Position numbers and translations under genes: made by a program
Shown here: in pieces, positions 35,022 to 64,000 of the stretch
Numbering within the stretch: position 1 is the first letter of the stretch
Layout: each line of letters begins with the position of its first letter
From: Ptychodera flava
Lineage: Eukaryota > Hemichordata > Enteropneusta > Ptychoderidae
DNA length: 64,000 nt
NCBI RefSeq assembly: GCF_041260155.1
Contig: NW_027248278.1
Span: 21,557,284 to 21,621,283 of the forward strand
Direction: 5' to 3'
The notes under the pieces: generated by a model
What the model saw: the letters and a program-made list of their open reading frames with translations, nothing else
What the model was told of the DNA's origin: nothing
Database searches by the model: none

Positions 35022-35435
35022 TCAGCAAAGAGCATCAATCATTTGGTGATCACATGATTATCACATGACATCAAAATGCTAGACATGTGATGTCAAATCA
35101 CTGCCATTCATTGGTTCAAATTATGGTATTTTCTCCCATCTGATGCCAGAAGCACAACATAATATTACTCACTCATATATTTACACACAATGTCTCAATG
35201 AACATTGTGCGAATATGCAAATTTGATAATTTGATATTTATGACTTATGGTCAATATTGAACATCAATGTCATTCATTGCACACACAATTTGCATTTACA
35301 ATGCCTCTGTTTACTTGCTAGTACTTGCGCCGAATAAACTTGCTTTTCCAGAAAGCAGTCTCTTAACCAAACCAGGTTCATGTGTCAATCACACATGACA
35401 CCCACTGGTGGTCACATGACATAAAAGACTGTCAT

Positions 35436-56094
<20,659 letters not shown>

Positions 56095-57199
56095 TTCAGA
56101 TGTCGCTTGGATGCACCGATTACAATGCACACTGGTGAAAGTCTTCACAACGCTGACAACAGCGCGGTTGACCCGAAGTTTACGGACACCACATGTGTAC
56201 ACTCCAGTGTCCAGTCGATGCGATACTCGCGCTTTGAGATAGCAACAGAATGGGATTGCAGTACGGTCGGATACTTGTAAGTTGGGTCAACTAACACAAA
56301 TAAACAGTATGCGGAATTTTAGCATCACTTGTAAGCAGAAACATTTATATACTAATCAAGCTTTTAAATCATTAATCTATAATTTTACTGTAACTTGGAA
56401 AATGAAAACTGACTTACTGAAAATGCCCACGGTGTGTGTCTTGGTAGCGCTTGGGGGCGCCCTCAGCCGAGAGTGCTGTGATCGAAAATGTGTTGGCATT
56501 TCGGTTGCTAAGGCTTTGATAGTCCTGGTATATACTATACGAGTGTAAAAATTAATTATATGATGTGTTGGCACTATTTGGATGAATAATTCCTGCTTTA
56601 TTCATAAGATCAATGCAATGCAATATTTTTCATCAGCAGGCGGAGAACAGATGGGCGGTCGGACACTTTTACCTCACAGCGGACAGAGAAAATTTCATCC
56701 TGCTGGTCAGTTGGCAACTTGAAAAAAAAAAAACTCGATAGGCGTGCTCTTCTCATTGCTTCACCTTGAATCATTTTTTCAACAGGGTGAATTCCGGAAT
56801 CTTTTTTCACTCCCCCTCTAAGATGTACTCGTGATTTTTGGCTCTCGGGTACGCGCGCTAAAATGTCAATATACACACAAGTAAGGCTTACGTCCTGTTT
56901 TTCTTCACAAGACAGGACAACACTGAACAAGGAAAGAAATGTAAAGCAGTACAAAATTTACTTGAAAGTAAAGGCATTGCAAACAACATCTGCTTCAGGA
57001 AACTGGGAAGTTTCAAAGAAAATGGAAGCGTATGCAGATGGAGAAAAACAAGAATTCATCGACTCGGAGGTGTCCCTCTCCATTGAAATCAAAATGCAGC
57101 TTCTGCTTTTGTGTATACTACAGAAGTACTTTGGATTTCTAATCTTTCAAAAGTACTGGTTCAAAATTCAGGGTGAGGTTATTCATTTATGTACGATAA

Positions 57200-57660
57200 A
57201 GTATCCTATATTATACCATATCAGTATATTGATGGGGATGGCGTAAATACAGTGATCTGATTGGTTGAGACGCGGAAAGAACCGTAGTATATATTGACGA
57301 TATACCACGGCTGGTATACGCGCGAGCTCTCAGCTTGAGCAAAAATCTGTTTTTGACGTTCCTCGCCAGAATTTCAAAATGCTGTTATGATATAATAGCA
57401 ATAAATCACACCCAGCGACGGTATACCACTATATTTTTACCAGTTCACTTCATATGTGCACTCGCTTACGCTCGTGCATATATGTCGTGAACTGGTCAAA
57501 ATCTCGTGGTATACCGTCGCCGGATGTGCTTTATTGCCTAGTACCACTCAATTTTGACCAGTTCACTTTATATATGCACTCGCAATCGCTCGTGCATATA
57601 TGTCGTAAAATCTCGTGGTATACCGTCGCTGGGTGCGTTTATTGCCTAAACATATTTTGA
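57200..57660. mobile_element. family G foldback repeat, copy 2 with partial duplication
   Basis: Matches copy 1 over about 330 bp (TTGGTTGAGACGCG, GTTATGATATAATAGC, CCAGCGACGGTATACCAC). Its right hairpin is followed by a second, slightly shorter copy of the same hairpin (57541-57650). Intergenic, about 1.1 kb from the MANBA start. Confidence 0.6.
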
Positions 57661-60600
57661 AAAACAGAATTAATCATAAATTACGCATAATTTTACATCA
57701 TACCTAGACGTATTGTTTGAAATTAGACATAATACACTATACTAAGCTGTATGACAAAAGAGACGATTTCAATTTTTAAATCATAAACTTTCCCTTTTAG
57801 TCGAGCAATATACCATCATCTCCAGCTTATGGTGTGTATATTTCACAACTCCTCAGTTACAGTAGAGCATGCCATTCATATGAAGACTTTCGAGTTAGAC
57901 ACAGTCTATTAGCTCAAAAGTTAGTGAGGCAAGGATTCTGAGAAAGTAGATTAGTGAAATCATTTAAGAAGTTCTACGGTAGATACGGAGATGTTGTATC
58001 AAAATATGGCCTGTCTGTTTCTCAAATGATGAGTGACAGCATACTAAATTTTGACACACAAAAGTAATTTGGTGAAATCACCAAATAACAATGGATTTGT
58101 CGCTTTGGGTCAATCTTGACGGGTGTGCGGTTAGCTGGCAGGGTACGCTTACGGTTTTACCCATTCCGGACACCTGGTACCACCACTATTTCGTGGTTCA
58201 AGATGACCCCATTGCCTTTGTCATCTTCTATATGTTCCTTGGACCTGGTAAATTCATAGTTTACCTTGAATGATAACGATTATTGAACCTGATTTGATGG
58301 GTGTCTATTTAAACACGTTTGCACACAATTTACATTTAATCAGTTTGCGCTATCGCATGTACTGCATGTAGCAAATATCATGTATGTTGTTGACCCATGA
58401 TTTGGCGAGTACTAAATGTTCGAATCATTGCCAAACGAAGCTGCAGCTGTATTGGTGATATTTCTATATTAGAGATATTGACAAAATACATAGATGTTAG
58501 GGACAATGTCAAAAGATCGATGTCGCATATAAATGTTAGTTTAAGTGGAGGGGGTTAACCCAAAAAGTTTTCTATCCGACAGAAACATATAACGATATCC
58601 TACTATGATTTTATGAAATTGCGTACGTATTTTTGCTGCAGTCGGCCGAGGTCCTTCGATACTTTGATATGATTTTATATTTACAGTCACAGATAGACAA
58701 GGTTATTGAATGAAATGAAGGCCTTTTTCATTTGAAAGATGTTTTTCTTTTGCCGTACCACCCATCCTGAGTATGTTTAAGTATGAGTGCAAGTATCATA
58801 GTAAGGCAATAATGGGAACCTTTGATCAACATTCAACAATTCACTGCGATTAGGTCTAAGCTTCATGGGGGTGCGCAAAAGTTAAACTTAAAGAGAAGAT
58901 TTTTTTATCAGCTATTGAACTTTAATGTCGATCGCCCCTTACGGTGTCTCAGATTTAGTGGCAATTTTTTCATGAAAATCGATCACTCCGAGTGCTAAGA
59001 AATCGTGTGCGAACAGCGTTACTACTTTTACTCAAACAGGTTAGGCTCTAATTAGCGGTCCCTGAGCCAATGCATACTCAGATAATTATATATAATTAGG
59101 ACCTGATATCTGCTAATCACTTGAACCTTTCTGTCACTATAAAGTAACACTTTTAATACACCTATGGAAATCAGATTTTACTCGCATGCGCATACAATTT
59201 GCAACAATAAAAATACTATATTGTATTAATACTGCCGTATATTGCCTACTATATTGTCATTTAGCTGGTATTGTCGCAACTCTATTTCTGATTCACTCTG
59301 TGTCTTACTGGGGAATAGCCTCAAGCTGTCTTTTGCGAACAGTATTCTTATATTGTCCAGTCCTTACTAGATATCAGAGGTACCACGGGACCGTAATACT
59401 TTGTGTAATTGAAGACGAACACGCTGGTAGAATTGAGATTGATGGCTTTATTTACTGCACGGGAACTCAGCCCGAGTTACAACTTAAACTCTCTCATCAT
59501 CGTCTCCTCATCGTCTCTCATCGTCTCTCCCTCAATGAATGTCATTTCTCATTTATCACAATTTAAGCTTACTCTCTTACGTAATCTACCTTTACTCAAA
59601 CGGTAATACACTGAATACACATTGTATTCTATTGACACATCATCTCGTGATACATCGAAATACTGACTCTTCATGATATGTTGACTCTGCAATTGCAAAC
59701 TTACAGTCACTGTCGGCACTTTTATTGCCACCTGGATTGTCACCTTGAAACATCACGCGTTGTACATGTGTACAATCACGTCACTTTCTTAAATTAAAGA
59801 TGCTGACGTGTAAAATGCTGACATGGGAGATATTACAGCATAAATCAATATCATAAAACCCTGTTTGTGTCACTCGGTACTAGGTAGAAAATATACGCTC
59901 GATGTGAGAAATTTAAGACTGTGACACTATTTGTCAGATAGCATTTATGTTAACACTTTCACCCTGACGCTAACTTATTAAACTGTGACATGCAATATAT
60001 ACCTTGTTATATGGAAGATGGCACAATATGCCATCATGAAGTGGGGCAAACCATGAGCTGGCAGTCACTTTTGAAAGTGAGCGTGCCCCTGCCCCCCACC
60101 CCCTCCCACCATCCCGCTTCCTGAAAGGTGGAATAAAATTGATGTTGTTGAACTTCGACTCGAAAGGGGACAGGGAACGAGAGAAAGATATTGACAACTT
60201 ATCAATCAATGAATCATGTGACTATAGGCCTGTCTTCCTCATCTAGTTTCAGCCACATACTTTCCAGCAATAACTGGCAATGAAAGATACATTACACCTG
60301 AATGAACACCTTTATTTTGGCAGACTGCAGTGAATGTTTGTACATTTGAAGAAATCATCTCGAGCTCTTCACTTTTCTCAGCTTTGCAAAGTCTCTCCTC
60401 GTGTGTCACATGCAACGCAATGCATGATAGAGAGATGATTAGTCCAGAAGAGACTCGCGTTGGTTGATATTTTCGAATTCCTCTGAAAGTGAGTTAGTTC
60501 ATCGTATCCTATCTCTATTGGACTAATTTACCCGCATCGCCCAAAGCCTCGCATTAGTATGCAACATTTTTCTGCTGTTTGTAGCAATCTTCTAGTACTG

Positions 60601-61278
60601 CTGTACAAGCGAAAGCAATATAATATTCCGGATCTTTCCTCGATCGTAACAAGGGCAGCTACGAAACTACGCTTACTTTACTTCAATAAATGCTAACCAG
60701 ATATGTTTCAACCCGACAGTGCATTACACTAGGGATTTAGAAAAAACTGAAGGATAATTGTTCCCAATGCAAGTGCCATTTCTTGACGACTTGAAAAAAT
60801 AATAAATGCAATCTCCTCCCTGTCGCATTCCATTCTCCCCATCGTCTCCTCCCTCGTTTGCATTTGCCTGCACCCCTATATAATTACAGAACCCTGGCCA
60901 TATTCATATTCAATCTAAATTCAAATTTAATTTAATACAAACTACGATTAAACTGCGATTGCAATGAGAGTTCGAAGGAAGGGTAGCTGCTGGGAAAAAA
61001 AATCACGTGCAACGTAAAATTTAAAAGGAAATTGTAGCTTTTATACGATAGTCTGCATAAAATGCATAAAATGGTCCACAGATCATTCATGAAAAACGAA
61101 TTGTTAGAAAAAAAATTAACAACAAACGACATGATCAAAAAGCAACCTCGCATTTTGCTGGAAGCACGACAGCAACAATAACTTTGCGTGGATTGGTCAA
61201 CTTGCCCAATTGCTGCATAAAATATAATAAGTTTCTCTACCACATAGCTGTAAGCCTTACCTGTAACTGTGTCTACTG

Positions 61279-61654
61279 GGCCGAACAAAAATTGTGCCCT
61301 CTTCCGATAACCCGACCTACCCTTTTTTTTACCTGCCGACCCTAAACTTTTTAGAGGTACGTTAACACGGAAGTAAAAAAAAGAAAATACCCGTAAAATC
61401 ATGAATTCGTTGCTTGGCATTTGATTTTTGCTTGAACAAGGATGTCTTTTATGGTTTTTGTTTTCCTTATAGGCCCTATGTATGATATGATACATTTTTC
61501 TGGAAATGTTGTGGCCAGCCTTTAACTGCCCTGAACCCCTAAAAAATGCATATTTATAATAAAAATTATTTGGAAAAAATTTCTGCTGACCTACCTACCC
61601 TATTTTTTTAAAACTATGTTATCGGAACAGCACAATTTACTTTTTCTTTTGGCC
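61279..61654. mobile_element. MITE with ~35-bp inverted termini
   Basis: GGCCGAACAAAAATTGTGCC...TTCCGATAAC at the left is matched in reverse by GTTATCGGAACAGCACAATT...TTTTGGCC at the right, with small gaps. 376 bp, intergenic. A 187-codon minus-strand ORF across it is not a gene. Confidence 0.6.
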
Positions 61655-62526
61655 TTATCCAGATTTTTATTTTCTGTTTGTAAAAGATCCTAGGCCTAAT
61701 TAAGATTATTCTGCTGCCAACACATAAGCTCTGACGTGGCTATAGTGGAATTTATCAGTTTTTAACACATAGGCCTATGTGTACGATGTCTGATTTCGAC
61801 AACTGAATTCTGGGGCGGACAAGAATCCTCTTGTCAAAAAAAAAAGTCTGCAGACAGGTTTCTTTTGAATTTTCTTCATTCGAATTCAAGATGGCCGTCT
61901 GCAATATCACAGAAAACTACTGTAGTTTGCTGAGTTTCCAAACAGAAAACGAGGTCGCTTCTTCTTTGGAATTTCTTATCATAGCAGGCCTAGACTGTAG
62001 ACATCCAAAATCCATCAAAACTGAAGGCCACGTTTTGTCTGAAATACATAAACCGTGTTGTCAATAATTAACCACTGAAGTCGCACTAACTTTGAGTCTG
62101 TTGAGGTGATTGCCATGCGGCGAACAGGTGAGTTGGTACTCGATGTGATATATATACATCATTACATGTGACGTAGGGAGCTGATTGTGTTTGGATGAAG
62201 AACCTCCATGTCACAGATAAAAAAAATCCCGACGCACAGCTGGAGCCCTAGAGTTTGCGAGCTTGTTGCTCCTTTTGAAATTAAACACAAGCAACTTGTG
62301 ATTTAGTTTAAAATAAATGAGAAGGACAAAAATTTCAACAGGTTTTCGACATTACCGATGTAAAGAGATGTCCAATTTAATCTGTTTTAAAGAGCTGAGA
62401 TTACTTTTTGAGTAACTTAGAGGGTCTCAGTCTCCAGGGTCACTTTTCACTATTGGGTTGAGCCACGCTGTCTCGTTTCCGGCGCAGAGATTTCAGCGTC
62501 TGCAAGACGCAAGCTTTGCTTCCAGG

Positions 62527-63947
62527 ATGAACGAAGAGGGAGACTTTAATCTCTCATTTGGCGAGGATTTAGAAATAATTTTCCGAGACCGCCGAGATAG
62601 CGTTTTGTCCGGGGCGCGAAATTGTAATAATGCAGGACACGAGTTTGGAAGTGGCAATGACATGCCTCTTCCAGGGGTTGACCCTTGCGAAGTGCAGTCT
62701 GTGAATCGAACCATGTTGAGTCCATTAGGTAAGGCATAATAGTCGAATATCAGATAAGTTATGGTTGTTCTAAGGGTAGATTTGACTCCAGATAAATTAT
62801 CTTTGCATCAGAGCTTGGTGCTTGATCTGGAGTCAGTGGGTGCTTCAACGAGATTGTTTACTAAACTTTGTTTAAACTTAGCTGGCACGTTCACGTGTCG
62901 AACTGTCGAGCTGTCTTACATTTTGTCAAAAGTATGCCAGCATGGCAAGTCGGAGAATTGCCATACTGACTAAGCTATTGACATGCTTGACATGGATTTG
63001 CATGTCAGCGACTGAACTACACTTTTGCAACGCGGATTTTATTGTTAGATTTCCTGGTTGGGAAGGCTATGGTGGAGATTTGGGGATTTAAGAAGCCCTT
63101 TCATGACCTTTGGTGACCTTTCGTTTGAAATGCTAATTGCGGTGTTACCTGTTTGAGAGCCATGATTGATCCCACCACACTGGTCCCTCTATCCTCCAAC
63201 ATTTCAGGGCAGCATTTTAGCATATTTTAAGAATTTTCGGTATTTTTATACAGTTTTAGAGCAAATGGACACAACTTTTCATTGGTTACAGTTTTTGATC
63301 AAAAGTTCGAGAAAAATGTGTAAAAGTTTCTAAAACATTGTCTGAATCTGAAAAAAATTGTATCTTGTATGTATACGTATGTATGTATACATGTATGCTT
63401 TACTTTTTATAAAGGTGACAAAATTTATTATGGGACTCAGACGGTGAACTAGAATTCTGAATTAAGCATTTTTTGCAAGAGAAATGTATGTTTTGTTTAA
63501 GAATTCAACTCGGCAGAATTCAGTGGGTGTGGCCACCTGTCACAGAGTATTCCATCAAATTAGTGGGCGAAAATACCTCGATAAGGTAATGCATCGTACA
63601 TGGGAAATGAAAATGGCCAGCTGTATGATAATTGAAAGTCTGGATTGTTATAGCGATGCTGTAACCCATTGTTTCTGTATAAAAATTATTGTACCCACTG
63701 CACATAATTGAATGGGATGTACTGAGAGATTCATGATTCATCAGTTCCGTGAGAGTTAGTACTCAGGGACTTCAAGACTGGAGGTCACTCACCGCCCTCA
63801 CTGACTAAATTATCTGTCTTCTAGTGTGCCGGGGAATTATTGGAGAAATCAAGATGGTTGACAGAATGGAGGATCTTGGGGAATACTTCAACAACTCATC
63901 AAAACTGCTATGGAATCAGTATCAACACGACACTCTGTCAAATCTTG
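62527..63947 (+). CDS. unrecognised gene, first two coding exons (continues past right edge)
   Basis: Exon 1 at 62527-62728 starts at an ATG with A at -3 and encodes an acidic, polar segment (MNEEGDFNLSFGEDLEIIF...) ending NRTMLSPL, then donor GGTAAGG. Exon 2 at 63825-63947 has a pyrimidine-rich acceptor (TGTCTTCTAG), continues in phase (VCRGIIGEIKMVDRMEDLG...LWNQYQHDTLSNL) and ends at a GTAAGT donor with one codon base left over. The second exon looks amphipathic and could start a helical or coiled-coil domain. I do not recognise the family. Real-gene status rests on matched phases, good splice signals and a CpG-rich first exon. Confidence 0.6.
63190..63310 (-). mobile_element. MITE family B copy 5, decayed
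   Basis: The reverse complement matches the core of copy 2 (TTTGATCAAAAACTGTAACC, then a GATGTCC-like block). It lies in intron 1 of the unrecognised gene at the right edge. Termini not preserved. Confidence 0.45.
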
Positions 63948-64000
63948 GTAAGTATATCTATTTTTTTTAAAAAAGTTTACAAGCTACACTGTCATTTCTT

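Larger units (their letters stand above)
27814..35435. other. intergenic region between convergent SLC25A44-like and MANBA genes
   Basis: Contains family A, B, C, D and F MITEs, element T1 and the 41-bp minisatellite. The stretches 28100-28570, 29600-30330, 30600-31180, 33091-34530 and 34753-35435 show no gene or repeat I can support; part must be 3' UTR of the two genes. Confidence 0.6.
56283..62526. other. intergenic region upstream of MANBA
   Basis: Holds family G copy 2 and one MITE (61279-61654). Several short open frames occur (for example 56863-57246 and 58091-58273, the latter ending near a possible donor), but none has recognisable similarity. 58300-61270 is otherwise featureless. 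Promoters of MANBA and of the right-hand gene must lie at the two ends. Confidence 0.5.

Noticed and set aside
56095-56202. MANBA start at the upstream in-frame ATG 56202
   Set aside because: It would place 36 basic residues before the signal peptide; the internal ATG at 56094 directly precedes the hydrophobic segment.
58091-58273. 60-codon plus-strand open frame with a possible donor near its end
   Set aside because: Residues look protein-like (VNLDGCAVSWQG) but no partner exon or family was found; left as an unsupported possibility.
59186-59566. 126-codon plus-strand open frame, hydrophobic
   Set aside because: No similarity, no splice or promoter support; composition fits a chance frame in AT-rich DNA.
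60932-61495. 187-codon minus-strand open frame
   Set aside because: Largely the MITE at 61279-61654 plus low-complexity AT-rich sequence; no domain recognised.

Overview
This is metazoan nuclear DNA: intron-rich genes with GT-AG junctions, AT-rich introns full of short transposon relics, and CpG-richer first exons. Protein similarity and the repeat content suggest a marine invertebrate. My guess is an invertebrate deuterostome such as a hemichordate or lancelet, but the window does not prove it. No rRNA, CRISPR, retrovirus-like or bacterial features were seen.

Layout. (1) 56-22201, minus: 17 exons of a cytosolic aconitase / iron regulatory protein 1 gene (ACO1), running from the start codon to about residue 756; the C-terminal exons lie beyond the left edge. 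(2) 22202-23206: a roughly 1 kb gap between two start codons, probably a shared bidirectional promoter. (3) 23207-27813, plus: a complete three-exon SLC25A44-like mitochondrial carrier gene, 304 residues. (4) 27814-35435: an intergenic stretch between two convergent genes, dominated by a transposon-like element carrying a 150-bp tandem array. (5) 35436-56094, minus: a complete lysosomal beta-mannosidase gene (MANBA), 16 constitutive-count exons and 892 residues, plus one extra duplicated exon. (6) 56283-62526: intergenic, with hairpin repeats and one MITE. (7) 62527-63947, plus: the first two coding exons of an unrecognised gene that continues past the right edge.

The most interesting gene-level signal is in MANBA. 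Exon 12 is present twice (43444-43541 and 42809-42906). Both copies are exactly 98 bp, have the same splice phases and encode aligned 33-residue segments about 37 residues after the catalytic nucleophile. Using both copies or neither shifts the frame into an early stop, so the two must be mutually exclusive. A separate CpG-rich stretch in a MANBA intron (37501-37625, plus strand) looks like the first coding exon of a nested or overlapping gene.

The non-coding sequence is a dense fossil bed of small DNA transposons. At least five unrelated MITE families (here A, B, C, E and F) are bounded by TTAA, as expected for piggyBac-type insertion, and one nested copy has a paralogous site lacking the insertion. 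Others are TA-bounded, foldback or hAT-like. There are tRNA-derived SINEs, one LINE 3' fragment that itself took a MITE insertion, several minisatellites, and a 108-bp poly(C) run between two inverted MITE halves. ACO1 and SLC25A44 act in metabolism (citrate/iron balance and mitochondrial import), MANBA in lysosomal glycan breakdown; I see no functional pathway joining the three beyond chromosomal position.
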